NCBI GenBank assembly: GCA_014872785.1 | Contig: WKFJ01000027.1 | Coordinates: forward strand, 1-64,000 | Reading direction: 5' to 3' | DNA: 64,000 bases | From: Alteromonadaceae bacterium | Lineage (GTDB): Bacteria; Pseudomonadota; Gammaproteobacteria; Enterobacterales; Alteromonadaceae | Position numbers and translations under genes: made by a program | In this document: positions 31,301 through 40,837 of the stretch, piece by piece | Layout of the letters: every line of letters starts with the position of its first letter | Position numbering within the stretch: position 1 is the first letter of the stretch | The notes under the pieces: generated by a model | Database searches by the model: none | What the model saw: the letters and a program-made list of their open reading frames with translations, nothing else | Told to the model about the DNA's origin: nothing

Positions 31301-32203
31301 ATGTTCCGTTCGTTTGCTACCACAGTGTTGTTGTTTTGCTTTTCCGGTTTGGTGCAGGGTCAATCCTCAGCAATTTTAACTGATTGGGAAACACTTAAAA
31401 TGGATGCCCAGCGCATGATGCAGCCTGACGCGTTTAGAACAATGCAGGTGGGTGAACAAGAAGTGATGATTGTTACCAATGAAACCAATTTGCCGCTCGG
31501 AAAAGGCGTAATTGTGTTAGTGAGTGAATCAGGTCGCAACGGTGCCAGTGCCATTTCACTTGCTCCGATGACGGAATACTTGAATGATTATGGCTGGGCG
31601 ACCATTCTATTAACGGCTCCCACCTTAAATTGGCAAATTGATGAAAGCTCAATGTCTTCGACAGATGACCTAGCCCCAGCTCCTAGCGAAGAGACACAAC
31701 AGTCGCAACCCGATAGTTCGAATATGGACGATGTGCCGTCTTATCTCTCAACACCGAGCATCAACAGAAAAATGTTTGAAGCCCAAGAACAACAATTTAT
31801 GTTGCTGATGAACGCGGCAAATCAAGAAGCGCTAAATTATCCGGGTTTTATTGTTGTGGTAGCTCAGGGCACTTCGGCAGCGTTTCTTTCTAAACTCTAT
31901 GCAGAAGGTACGTTACGAGCGCCTGATGCCATGGTTGCCATTAGTGCTAACTTCCCAGAAAAAGAGCTCAACGATGAAGTTGGTAATTTTCTGGCACGCA
32001 CACCGATGCCGGTGATGGATATTTTTAATCAATGGGATAATAAATGGACAACGAGCAACGCTAAAACCCGCAAGATTGCTGCCGAGAAAGCCTTAAAATT
32101 ACACTTCAGACAACGAGAAATTATCGGTACCGCGCTAAAAGGTCAGCAATTCCACTATATCGCTAAGGAAGTGCACGGCTGGCTAACATATATGGGCTGG
32201 TAG
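31301..32203 (+). CDS. Exported DUF3530-type protein, function unknown
   Basis: The 300-residue product has a signal peptide (MFRSFATTVLLFCFSGLVQG). The body looks like an alpha/beta-hydrolase relative: VIVLVSESGRNG early, FIVVVAQGTSAAFL (in the place of a nucleophile elbow, G-T-S-A rather than G-x-S-x-G) and a late HG in KEVHGWLTYMGW. A Ser/Pro/Gln-rich insert (about 115-150) is low in complexity. I assign it to DUF3530 from memory of the pattern; no substrate is known. It follows rluA by 113 bases on the same strand. Confidence 0.7.
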   Translation: MFRSFATTVLLFCFSGLVQGQSSAILTDWETLKMDAQRMMQPDAFRTMQVGEQEVMIVTNETNLPLGKGVIVLVSESGRNGASAISLAPMTEYLNDYGWATILLTAPTLNWQIDESSMSSTDDLAPAPSEETQQSQPDSSNMDDVPSYLSTPSINRKMFEAQEQQFMLLMNAANQEALNYPGFIVVVAQGTSAAFLSKLYAEGTLRAPDAMVAISANFPEKELNDEVGNFLARTPMPVMDIFNQWDNKWTTSNAKTRKIAAEKALKLHFRQREIIGTALKGQQFHYIAKEVHGWLTYMGW

Positions 32204-32333
32204 GGGATTTTTAGCACCCAAAATAAATAAAAATACAACGCTTTTTCAAAGGGTTGTTATCTTATTACATTTTCACAACAAAAAAATTATCAATAGCGAC
32301 TATACTTACTATGAATTAAAGAGAGTAGTAAGC

Positions 32334-32666
32334 TTGGTTCTTGTGACAGTAGACCATTTTATAGAGAGTAAAGCACCACAACTTGCGTATTACGTTCGCG
32401 CCTTTTGGGAAGGCAGAATACCTTATGCGGAAGTTGATTTGTACTTTTGGGACGTAATGGAAGAGTGGGCGCAAATCCCCACATCAAGCCACGAGCCCGC
32501 GAGTCCAAAAGAGCGTGTATTCTGGCATCTCCTGCACCAATTACACTTTTGGGATGCCAAAAAACTACTTGATGACCCTTACCTCCACTCTGAACTACAA
32601 GTCTGTGTTGACTTTTTAGAGGGCGCCAAAGAATTCCCGCTTGATTGTGTAGGTGTTCGTCCTTAA
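32334..32666 (+). CDS. Small conserved-looking hypothetical protein
   Basis: A 110-residue acidic, Trp- and His-rich protein with no signal peptide or membrane helix (for example LYFWDVMEEWAQIP and FWHLLHQLHFWDAKKLL). The start is uncertain: TTG at 32334 has AGAGAG at a good distance, while GTG at 32343 is also possible. A TTATCA-N17-TATGAA promoter lies just upstream (about 32,288-32,316). I do not recognise the family. It sits alone between a DUF3530 gene and an AmpG-like permease. Confidence 0.7.
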   Translation: MVLVTVDHFIESKAPQLAYYVRAFWEGRIPYAEVDLYFWDVMEEWAQIPTSSHEPASPKERVFWHLLHQLHFWDAKKLLDDPYLHSELQVCVDFLEGAKEFPLDCVGVRP

Positions 32667-32758
32667 TTCCCTGCGCCACTGACGCTTACAAATTGCTGTT
32701 TGCTTTCTTGCCATACTCGTGATCCAATAGACAAAAAACAATAAAGCGCAGCGCTATT

Positions 32759-34102
32759 TTGTCAGACTTTTTCAGTAATCTTTCCGCCTACAAAGACAGG
32801 CGCATTCTCAACATATTTTTATTCGGTATTGCCAGTGGTTTTCCCTGGATCATGATCGGCTCTGCCATGTCAGCCTGGTTGAAGGACGAATCCTTATCTC
32901 GCTCGGCAATTGGGTTATTCGGTTTGATTTTTACCGCATACTCGATCACCTTTTTGTGGTCTCCCTTACTCGACCGCATTCGCCTTCCCTTTTTGGGACT
33001 GCGTCGAGGTTGGATTATTTGTATGCAGATTTGCATCGTCGTGGCTTGTTTGTTCATGGGGCAGCTTAATGTTCAAGAACAACTATATCTAATGGCTGCC
33101 ACCGGTTTATTCATTGCACTGTGTTCAGCGACGCAAGACATCGCTATTGACGCCTTTCGAGTCGACAGTATTGCATCTGGCGAGAAAGACAAGATGTCGG
33201 CGGCATCGGCCATGGCGACCGCCGGATGGTGGACCGGTTACGGTGGCTTAGGCGCCATCCCGTTTTGGCTTGCAGACTCTCCTGCATGGAGTTGGGGAGA
33301 GGTGTACTGGGTTCTGGCAGGGATTATGTCGGTATTCATCGTTATTACACTGCTGGCTAAAGAACCCGATGTCGATAGAGACAGTGAAATTCAACTTTCC
33401 ACTAATCTTTACCAAAATGCTCTGGGTAATGGCGCGGTAACCGCCTGGCAAAAGCTTTCGGTTTGGATATTGGTTTCCGTCGTCGAACCCTTCAGAGAGT
33501 TTTTCGTGCGCAATGGCGTGCGCTTCGCGCTTTCAGTGCTTATGTTCATCTTTATCTTCAAAATGGGTGAAGCTTTCCTTGGCAGAATGTCGATCGTTTT
33601 CTATAGAGAGATTGGCTTTAGCAACGCAGATATAGGTACTTACTCAAAATTGCTCAATTGGTGGGTGACTATTATCTTTTCGGTCATTGGCGGCTTGGTC
33701 AACATCAAGTACGGCGTATTTAAAGGTCTAATGATAAGTGGCGTAACAATGGCGTTGAGTAATCTCATGTTTGCGGTTATTGCTCAGGTAGGTCCCAGTA
33801 AAGAGCTACTGGTTGCTGCCGTATTTATCGATGGCTTTACCGCTGCTTGGTCTTCTGTGGCGCTGGTCGCCTTTATTTCGTTAATGTGTAATCGTGCATT
33901 TTCAGCTACTCAATACGCCTTGATGGCGTCTCTTGGCGTACTAGGAAGAACTTTTTTGGCTTCATCGAGCGGCGTGATTGTTGATGCGATGGATGGAAAC
34001 TGGACAGCGTTTTTTATTCTTACCGCTCTAATGGTGATCCCAAGCTTATTATTCCTGTGGAGCATAAGACACGATATCGCCAGACTCGAAGCCAAACAGT
34101 AG
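32759..34102 (+). CDS. AmpG-like muropeptide MFS permease
   Basis: This 447-residue protein has about 12-14 hydrophobic segments and belongs to the major facilitator superfamily. The SATQDIAIDAFRVD stretch (about residues 120-135), the opening GIASGFPWIMIGSAMSAWL and the lack of a large cytoplasmic domain resemble AmpG, which imports anhydro-muropeptides for wall recycling. The cell-wall setting is only loosely near, so the substrate remains an inference. The start is a TTG without a clear ribosome site; no better start lies before the first helix. A hairpin terminator follows. Confidence 0.8.
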   Translation: MSDFFSNLSAYKDRRILNIFLFGIASGFPWIMIGSAMSAWLKDESLSRSAIGLFGLIFTAYSITFLWSPLLDRIRLPFLGLRRGWIICMQICIVVACLFMGQLNVQEQLYLMAATGLFIALCSATQDIAIDAFRVDSIASGEKDKMSAASAMATAGWWTGYGGLGAIPFWLADSPAWSWGEVYWVLAGIMSVFIVITLLAKEPDVDRDSEIQLSTNLYQNALGNGAVTAWQKLSVWILVSVVEPFREFFVRNGVRFALSVLMFIFIFKMGEAFLGRMSIVFYREIGFSNADIGTYSKLLNWWVTIIFSVIGGLVNIKYGVFKGLMISGVTMALSNLMFAVIAQVGPSKELLVAAVFIDGFTAAWSSVALVAFISLMCNRAFSATQYALMASLGVLGRTFLASSSGVIVDAMDGNWTAFFILTALMVIPSLLFLWSIRHDIARLEAKQ

Positions 34103-34135
34103 GAAAAACCTGCGAAAAGAAGTGAATTTACATTA

Positions 34136-34164
34136 GAGAAAGCCCATAACGGGCTTTCTTTTTA
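34136..34164. terminator. Shared terminator, MFS permease / PAS-GGDEF
   Basis: GAAAGCCC (34138-34145) and GGGCTTTC (34151-34158) pair around ATAAC, followed by TTTTT on the plus strand. On the minus strand it lies at the end of the PAS-GGDEF gene with a weaker T-run. It separates two convergent genes. Confidence 0.8.
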
Positions 34165-35118
34165 TTCAGAAATAATCGTGCGGTTTCGCCCAGACTCTTT
34201 CGCCTGATACAAGCCCCTGTCGGCCTTTTCAATCCAGGCCATATGGGTTCCAAAAGATCGGTGAAATTGCGCCAATCCTAAACTGACGGTAAACGAAAAA
34301 GTTTGGTCTTCGTATTCAATCGGAATATTTTCCGCTAAACGACGAATGCGCTCAGCCACAATACGAGCGCTGTTCACATCGGTATCAGGCAAGATAATGG
34401 TAAATTCCTCGCCCCCATAACGACCTGCAATATCTGTTTCGCGAATGGCTTTGGCAATGATCTTCGCCAGTGTTCTGATAGTTTGATCGCCCGCAGGGTG
34501 ACCATAGTTATCGTTGATAAACTTAAACTTATCGATATCCAAAATAATCATCGTGGCGGGAGAATCGATACGTTTAGCGCGCTTAAATTCGATCTCGCAC
34601 TGTTCTTCCCAATAGCGACGGTTGTATAAGCCAGTCAACCCGTCCACGCGGCTAATTTGCTGCAGTTGTTGATTGGCAGCTTCGAAGCGTTGTTTGCTGA
34701 TAGCCTCATCTGTAACGTCATACACAACAATACAAATTTGCTCAACAGAACCTGTCAAGGATGTGAGTGGGAAAATAGTCACATTCTGGTACATCAACTC
34801 AGTCGATGACGTGATGGGTCTGTAGGCTTCAAAATTGAATAAGTGTGGACGCTGCTCCCAAATAATGAAAGCAGGGCTTTTCAAACTAAAAACGGGATAC
34901 GTCTTTTGCTTGAACCAAGCTTCATCGATTTCAGGAAACATCGAAAACAGGCTTTGGCCGCGCACTTTACGTGGAGAGTGGCCACTGTGACTTTCCATAA
35001 ACTGGTTCCACAACTGGATCTTATATTCTTTGTCCACCACTGCGATACCCACTTCTATGGAACCCAGTAAGTCGTGTTTTAAATGTAAATCTTCAAGTTC
35101 TGCAAGTTGATCTGACAT
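34162..35118 (-). CDS. PAS-GGDEF diguanylate cyclase
   Basis: A soluble 318-residue protein with a PAS-like sensor domain (about 15-135) and a GGDEF domain (about 150-318). The A-site GGEEF is at 235-239 and the I-site RETD at 226-229, so both synthesis and product inhibition look intact. No membrane segment is present. The stop of the upstream REC-CheC-like gene lies two bases before this start, so the pair is almost surely one operon. The PAS ligand cannot be told from sequence. Confidence 0.92.
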   Translation of the reverse strand: MSDQLAELEDLHLKHDLLGSIEVGIAVVDKEYKIQLWNQFMESHSGHSPRKVRGQSLFSMFPEIDEAWFKQKTYPVFSLKSPAFIIWEQRPHLFNFEAYRPITSSTELMYQNVTIFPLTSLTGSVEQICIVVYDVTDEAISKQRFEAANQQLQQISRVDGLTGLYNRRYWEEQCEIEFKRAKRIDSPATMIILDIDKFKFINDNYGHPAGDQTIRTLAKIIAKAIRETDIAGRYGGEEFTIILPDTDVNSARIVAERIRRLAENIPIEYEDQTFSFTVSLGLAQFHRSFGTHMAWIEKADRGLYQAKESGRNRTIISE

Positions 35119-35120
35119 AG

Positions 35121-36128
35121 TTATTCCACCAAATTAACCAGTTTTTTGAAGATAAGTTCCATCGCTTTATTTGGGAACAACAGCATAAGGTCGAAGTGAA
35201 TATCCTGATTTTCGATTGAGTAAGCGATTTCAATAGCGACCACTTTATTCCAGCGACTAACACTCGATTCTAATAACGATTCAATGCCGCAATGACGCCC
35301 CAAAATCATAGGGTGGTTCTGGCTAAAGTTCACGTGTAATTGTTCTGACAAGGCATTTAAACAAGCCCCTACGAGGATATTGGAAATATCCATCAAGGCT
35401 TCCAGTTCAATTTGTTCGTTGCTGGCCTTAACACCGTATTTAAGCAGCTTCACCATGTTATCGAAGTTAGCATCGTTAAATAACAACAAGGCCTCGCCAT
35501 TGATACCTGCACTGATAAAACCCTGTGAAACGGCTGAGATAGAATCATTCTTGTGGATCTCAGCAATGGCCATGTGTAATTCAGTGGATTCGATAATGTT
35601 GACGTTAGGTATGGGTAACTCGATGAATACATCGAGTAATTGCGCTAATTTCTCGCCCGCCTGCCCCATCGCAACGTTGGCCATTTCACGGTAAGCATCA
35701 AGCTTATCAATCGACTTTTCAGGTGTGGTAATGAGCGCGTTTTGACTAGCAGTAGCAGAGCCTGAATAGATCCCATACTGATTGAGTATTTCGCAAAGCT
35801 TTCCATTGTCGATAGGTTTGCGTATGAAGTCCAAGGCACCCATTGACATCATACGTTTACGGGCTTCTGGCTGTACGTCACCTGAAACGACGATAACCAT
35901 GATTTGCAAACCTTCTTCTTGAATCCGCAACATGGTCTGGTACCCATCGAGCACCGGCATATTAAGGTCTAAAAACATAAGGTCTGCGGCACCGGCACGG
36001 ATGACGTCAAGCGCCTCTTCACCGTTGGTGGCAAATTTTATGTCAACTTCCCAATCATCCGGAATGGAGCGAGCCATTTGTTTTCGTGCGAATCCGGAGT
36101 CATCGCAAATCAATATCGGGGTCGTCAT
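35121..36128 (-). CDS. Response regulator with CheC-like output domain
   Basis: 335 residues: an N-terminal receiver domain (about 3-115) with D9/D10, phosphoacceptor D54 in MFLDLNMPVLDGY and K in FIRKPID, then a C-terminal region (about 140-335) resembling CheC/CheX phosphatases. Two pseudo-repeats carry the E-x-x-N helix pattern: YREMANVAMGQAGEKLAQLL and EALMDISNILVGACLNAL. CheC proteins dephosphorylate response regulators such as CheY. No chemotaxis genes are nearby; the partner is a PAS-GGDEF cyclase two bases downstream. It may tune phosphorylation of its own or another REC domain. Confidence 0.85.
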   Translation of the reverse strand: MTTPILICDDSGFARKQMARSIPDDWEVDIKFATNGEEALDVIRAGAADLMFLDLNMPVLDGYQTMLRIQEEGLQIMVIVVSGDVQPEARKRMMSMGALDFIRKPIDNGKLCEILNQYGIYSGSATASQNALITTPEKSIDKLDAYREMANVAMGQAGEKLAQLLDVFIELPIPNVNIIESTELHMAIAEIHKNDSISAVSQGFISAGINGEALLLFNDANFDNMVKLLKYGVKASNEQIELEALMDISNILVGACLNALSEQLHVNFSQNHPMILGRHCGIESLLESSVSRWNKVVAIEIAYSIENQDIHFDLMLLFPNKAMELIFKKLVNLVE

Positions 36129-36171
36129 GCGTGAACTGGTTACCTAAATACTCAAATCGTTATTATTCTTG

Positions 36172-37005
36172 TTAAATCGCGACTGGTGCCTTTATATGAG
36201 GATGGCACTGATAGTCCAATAACTCAAAGTCTTCATAGCGGAATTCAAAAATATCTTTCACTTCCGGATTAATTTGCATTGTTGGACGCTTATAAGGTGT
36301 TCTGCTTAACTGCAAATCTACCTGCTCCATGTGATTGCTATACAGGTGTGCGTCACCTAGTGTGTGTACAAAATCACCTGGCTGCAACTCGCCGACTTGC
36401 GCAATCATCATGGTAAGAAGCGCGTAACTGGCAATATTAAAAGGTACCCCCAAGAACACATCGCCGCTGCGCTGATAAAGCTGACAGGACAGTTTCCCCT
36501 CTGCTACGTAGAACTGAAACATTGTATGGCATGGCGGTAAAGCTTGCTTACCCGCTTCTGCGTTCTCTTTGGGCGACATCGAGGTATCGGGCAAGAACTC
36601 CGGATTCCAGGCATTGATGAGTAGCCTTCGTGAATCTGGATTAGTTTTTATTTGCTCTATTAATTCCGCGATTTGGTCAATGGTGCGTCCATCAGAACAG
36701 GTCCAACTGCGCCACTGCTTGCCATATACAGGCCCTAACTCGCCGGTCTCCGTTGCCCATTCATCCCAAATTGACACCCGGTTCTCGGTCAAATACCGGA
36801 TGTTAGTTTCGCCTTTCAAGAACCATAGTAGCTCGTGGATAATAGAGCGAAGATGGCACTTTTTAGTGGTCACCAACGGGAAACCTTCTTGTAAGTTAAA
36901 ACGCATTTGATAACCGAACACGCTTAAGGTGCCAGTGCCAGTGCGGTCTTCTTTTTTTACGCCATGTTCTTTTATGTGGCGCATCAAATCTAAGTATTGC
37001 TGCAT
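36172..37005 (-). CDS. thyA: Thymidylate synthase
   Basis: ThyA methylates dUMP to dTMP using methylene-tetrahydrofolate. The catalytic cysteine is C159 in ALPPCH; dUMP-binding [10 protein letters not shown] and [18 protein letters not shown] follow, and the C-terminus is the usual IKAPVAI. The 277-residue protein is 13 longer than E. coli ThyA (264), with the extra residues in [14 protein letters not shown] just before the active-site Cys. It lies 5 bases after lgt, as in E. coli, so the two are probably co-transcribed. Confidence 0.97.
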   Translation of the reverse strand: MQQYLDLMRHIKEHGVKKEDRTGTGTLSVFGYQMRFNLQEGFPLVTTKKCHLRSIIHELLWFLKGETNIRYLTENRVSIWDEWATETGELGPVYGKQWRSWTCSDGRTIDQIAELIEQIKTNPDSRRLLINAWNPEFLPDTSMSPKENAEAGKQALPPCHTMFQFYVAEGKLSCQLYQRSGDVFLGVPFNIASYALLTMMIAQVGELQPGDFVHTLGDAHLYSNHMEQVDLQLSRTPYKRPTMQINPEVKDIFEFRYEDFELLDYQCHPHIKAPVAI

Positions 37006-37010
37006 AATTT

Positions 37011-37802
37011 CTAGCTTTTGTTATTTTTGTAAGCTCTGTACATCATGGCTACACCAATAAGGAACATTGGCGCTGATAGCATTTGACCTTGCGATAATAG
37101 TCCGCCATAAATACCATCCAAATGAGCATCTGGCTGACGGAAATATTCAACGATAAACCGGAACAATCCGTAACCCGCCAAAAACATCCCAGAGACAGCA
37201 CCGACAGGTGGTCTCTTGCTAGAGAACCACCAGAGCATAACGAACAAGACTACCCCTTCAAGGAAGAATTCATAAAGTTGCGATGGGTGACGTGGTAATG
37301 GTCCAGCATTGGGAAACACGATCGCCCAAGGCACATCGGTTACTCGCCCCCAAAGCTCGGAGTTGATAAAGTTTCCGATACGTCCGGCACCTAAGCCAAT
37401 TGGCACCAATGGCGCAACAAAATCACCAACCACTAACAAACTGGTTTGTTTGCTTCTTGCAAACCAATAAAGCGCCACAATCACGCCGAGTAAACCACCG
37501 TGAAATGACATACCACCGGTCCAAATCTTAAATAGATAAAGTGGATCGGCCAGGAAGATATCGAATTGATAGAACAACACATAACCAACACGACCGCCTA
37601 AAATCACTCCCAAAAAGCCATAAAATAATAAATCGCTAAGTTCGTCTTTATTCCATGGAGTATTTGCTAAGCGTTTGTTGGCCAGCCAAAAAGCCGCGGC
37701 AAAGCCAATTAAATACATCATGCCGTACCAACGCACATCAAGACCAAAAAGGGAGAATATAATGGGGTCGATTTCGGGAAAGGTAATATAGTTGTTTGAC
37801 AT
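37011..37802 (-). CDS. lgt: Prolipoprotein diacylglyceryl transferase
   Basis: Lgt attaches diacylglycerol to the lipobox cysteine of prelipoproteins in the inner membrane, the first step of lipoprotein maturation. The 263 residues contain about seven membrane helices, HGGLLGVI, and the signature [14 protein letters not shown]. It precedes thyA and follows ptsP, the order seen in E. coli. At least two substrates are encoded in this window (NlpD and the DUF885 lipoprotein). Confidence 0.97.
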   Translation of the reverse strand: MSNNYITFPEIDPIIFSLFGLDVRWYGMMYLIGFAAAFWLANKRLANTPWNKDELSDLLFYGFLGVILGGRVGYVLFYQFDIFLADPLYLFKIWTGGMSFHGGLLGVIVALYWFARSKQTSLLVVGDFVAPLVPIGLGAGRIGNFINSELWGRVTDVPWAIVFPNAGPLPRHPSQLYEFFLEGVVLFVMLWWFSSKRPPVGAVSGMFLAGYGLFRFIVEYFRQPDAHLDGIYGGLLSQGQMLSAPMFLIGVAMMYRAYKNNKS

Positions 37803-37918
37803 GAAAATACTTCTGTTAATTTATAATTCTGTCGTTTTCAAGCGCGTGAGGATCTTAGCAAATGTGGGTGATTATGTAATCAAAATGAAGGAAATTCTTT
37901 CATTTTAATATCAATAAC

Positions 37919-40201
37919 TTACAGCCCGGCTCTGACTAAGCCTCCCATACCCAGCATTTCTAGTTTTTCGCTGACTAAACTCTTGATTTCGGACGCTTCT
38001 GAGCACTCTAATGCAGATTGTAACAAATCGCTCAATTCGTTTCTGGCTGTTCGACGAATGATCCAACGTACCTTGCTTAAACCAGAACTGTTCAAACTGA
38101 GTTTGTCGTACCCCATGGCGATTAAAAGTAAAACACCACCAGGTTCACCCGCCATTTCACCGCACACTGTGACGGGTTTATTCAATTCTCTACAGCGCTG
38201 AGCAATGTCGTTTAGAGCATGTAATACCGCGGGATGATAGCTGTCGTACAAATCTGACACCCGTGCATTGTTTCTGTCAACGGCCAGCAAATATTGAGTC
38301 AGGTCATTGCTTCCAACTGAAAAGAAATCCACCAGCTCGGCAATTTTTGGCAACTGATACAAAATAGCGGGCACCTCTAACATCACTCCGATTTTGGGTT
38401 TAGTTAGCGACAGTTGCTCTCTTGCTGCTTCTTCGGATACCTCGTAAAAAGCTTGTCTTATCAAACGTTTCGATTCTCTCACCTCATCTACCGAGGTGAC
38501 CATTGGCAACATGATACTCAGATTTCCCAAGTTCAAACTGGCTCTTAACATAGCGCGAACCTGAACCAGGAATATCTCTGGATGATCTAACGTTAAGCGA
38601 ATACCACGCCAGCCGAGAAACGGATTCTCTTCTTGAAAAGGAAAGTACGGCAAAGGCTTATCGCCACCAACATCAAGAGTTCTCATGGTCACCGGCTTAT
38701 TGCGAAACTGCACTAACAAATTACGGTAGAGCTGCATTTGTTGCTGTTCAGAAGGAAACCTATCGTGCTGCATAAACGGAATTTCGGTTCGGTACAAGCC
38801 AACACCATCAGCCGCACGGTCATCTGCTGTGTCTTGCAGGGTTTTCGATAATCCAATATTGCTGAACAATGCAATGTGCTTTTCATCGAGCGTCGTAGCC
38901 GGTAATTGCTCTTCTTTGCTGAGTAAATGCTGTAACTCAGACTCTTCTGTGATTAAAGTTTCAAATGCTTGTTTTTGTTGTCCATCCGGCGATACGGTGA
39001 TTTCACCTGCATAACCATCTAACAGAATTTCCTTGTCTGCAAATAAGCTTGCAGGAACATCGTTAATCCCCATCACCGCCGGTACGCCAACTGCTCTGGC
39101 AAGAATCGCCGCGTGTGAATTATTGGCTCCCTTGACCGAGATTACCCCGACTAGTTTCTCTCTTGGAATGTCAGCAAGCATAGTAGCGGTCACTTCGTGA
39201 GCCACTAAAATGGCCTTGTCAGGCATAGGTGGTAGCGAGCTTTTTATGTTTATTAAGTGAGTAAAGACCCGATTACCCAAATCAACAACATCGACTGCGC
39301 GCTCACGCATGTAAGGGTCAGACATTTGTGAGAACTGGGCTTCATATGACTCCACTACTTGCTTTAACGCCGAAGCTGCAGACCACCCAGAATGAATTTT
39401 ATCTTCTACCGCTTTCCCTAAACTCGCTGCATCTAAAAGGTGATCATAAAGATGAAAAATATTGGCAACATCTTGCGGGACTTCGTCTTCCACCCGCTTG
39501 GTTAACTGTTCAATATCCTTTTTGGTTTTAACTACCGCTTCACGATATTTTGAGACCTCTATGGCAGGCTTAGTGGTTCTGGTGGCAATGAAGTCCTTTA
39601 AGTTGGCCTTGTTAACCACTGGCGAGTAGCCAATGCCGATAGCGAGTCCAGGGGAGCCGGGGTTTCCTATAATTCCCTGACGCCTAAAGCCTTTTTTCTC
39701 TTCAGCAATATTTAACAGGCCTCTGGCTTCTGCATTCGCGACTTCTAACGCCATCTGTGCTGCCAACGTGATAAGAAGCGCTTCTTCTTCTTCAGCAAAC
39801 CTTCGAGAAGTCTTTTGTTGGACTGAAATAACTCCTAGGACTTTGCGCTGATGAATAATCGGGGTTCCGAGGAAGGCGTGATAGGCATCTTCTTTAACGT
39901 CCGGGTAATGTTTGAACCGAGGATGCACTTGGGCATCGTCTATATTAATAGGTTCTTCACGTTGACCTATAAGACCAATTAGCCCCTCCGAAAACCCGAC
40001 TCTGGTGACGCCGATGGCCTCGGGGGCTAAGCCCTCTGTCGCAACAAGAATGAAATTTTGCTCTTGGTAATCGGCAAGATAAATAGCGCAGCAATCGACA
40101 GCCATCGCTTGTTGCAAACGCTTAGCAACGCATTGAAGCGCCTCTTCGAGAACCGGGATACGGCTTATTTCCTCGACTATTTGTCTAAGCGTGCTTAACA
40201 T
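37919..40201 (-). CDS. ptsP: PTS enzyme I-Ntr (PtsP) with GAF domain
   Basis: PtsP takes phosphate from PEP and starts the nitrogen phosphotransfer chain (NPr, EIIA-Ntr). The 760-residue protein (E. coli 748) has a GAF domain (about 15-160), an HPr-binding domain, the swivelling phosphohistidine domain with H363 in GANNSHAAILARA, and a TIM-barrel PEP-binding domain ending in SVGSNDLTQYLLAVDRNN and CGEMAG. NPr and EIIA-Ntr genes are not in the window. It starts 9 bases after rppH, so the two are likely co-transcribed. Confidence 0.97.
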   Translation of the reverse strand: MLSTLRQIVEEISRIPVLEEALQCVAKRLQQAMAVDCCAIYLADYQEQNFILVATEGLAPEAIGVTRVGFSEGLIGLIGQREEPINIDDAQVHPRFKHYPDVKEDAYHAFLGTPIIHQRKVLGVISVQQKTSRRFAEEEEALLITLAAQMALEVANAEARGLLNIAEEKKGFRRQGIIGNPGSPGLAIGIGYSPVVNKANLKDFIATRTTKPAIEVSKYREAVVKTKKDIEQLTKRVEDEVPQDVANIFHLYDHLLDAASLGKAVEDKIHSGWSAASALKQVVESYEAQFSQMSDPYMRERAVDVVDLGNRVFTHLINIKSSLPPMPDKAILVAHEVTATMLADIPREKLVGVISVKGANNSHAAILARAVGVPAVMGINDVPASLFADKEILLDGYAGEITVSPDGQQKQAFETLITEESELQHLLSKEEQLPATTLDEKHIALFSNIGLSKTLQDTADDRAADGVGLYRTEIPFMQHDRFPSEQQQMQLYRNLLVQFRNKPVTMRTLDVGGDKPLPYFPFQEENPFLGWRGIRLTLDHPEIFLVQVRAMLRASLNLGNLSIMLPMVTSVDEVRESKRLIRQAFYEVSEEAAREQLSLTKPKIGVMLEVPAILYQLPKIAELVDFFSVGSNDLTQYLLAVDRNNARVSDLYDSYHPAVLHALNDIAQRCRELNKPVTVCGEMAGEPGGVLLLIAMGYDKLSLNSSGLSKVRWIIRRTARNELSDLLQSALECSEASEIKSLVSEKLEMLGMGGLVRAGL

Positions 40202-40210
40202 CTGCTGGGT

Positions 40211-40735
40211 CTATCTTCGTCGTCGCTTTTTCTGCTTGCGGTCGTTGTGCTGCTTTTTGTTAAACGCCAGCGCCGTCGACACAAACTCCTTCATCACGCG
40301 TCGGTACACGTCGCGCTTAAAGGAAACCACGTTGCGAATGGGATACCAATAGCTCACCCAACGCCAATCATCAAACTCTGGATGTCCTGAGTGCAGCAAA
40401 TTGACGTCTTCATCGGGACAGGTGAGCTGTAGCAAAAACCACTTTTGTTTCTGACCAATACACACAGGGTCAGAATCTTGTCGGATCAAACGTTTCGGCA
40501 ATCGATATTTAACCCAATTTTTAGTGCTTTTTAGTATTTTTACCTGATCTGGATTTAGCCCTACCTCTTCGTTTAACTCTCGATACATCGCCTGTTCGGC
40601 TGACTCACCTTCGTCTATTCCGCCTTGTGGAAACTGCCAAGAATGTTGGCCAAATCGTCTCGCCCAAAATACTTGCCCATTGCGATTACAAATCACTATG
40701 CCCACGTTTGCGCGGAATCCTTCTGTGTCTATCAC
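40211..40735 (-). CDS. rppH: RNA pyrophosphohydrolase RppH
   Basis: RppH removes pyrophosphate from triphosphorylated mRNA 5' ends, triggering RNase E decay. The Nudix box runs from G38 to L60 ([20 protein letters not shown]), at the same numbers as E. coli RppH. The start is a GTG with GGGAG five bases upstream. The 174-residue protein ends in a very basic tail ([15 protein letters not shown]). It is divergent from mutH, as in E. coli. Confidence 0.97.
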   Translation of the reverse strand: MIDTEGFRANVGIVICNRNGQVFWARRFGQHSWQFPQGGIDEGESAEQAMYRELNEEVGLNPDQVKILKSTKNWVKYRLPKRLIRQDSDPVCIGQKQKWFLLQLTCPDEDVNLLHSGHPEFDDWRWVSYWYPIRNVVSFKRDVYRRVMKEFVSTALAFNKKQHNDRKQKKRRRR

Positions 40736-40837
40736 TTAGACTCCCGGGCACAAAACTGTTAATGTAATCATTCTTCCACAATATTTAATCTATGCCTAGA
40801 GCGTAAACATCTTTGTCGTAACAAAATTATCACATTT

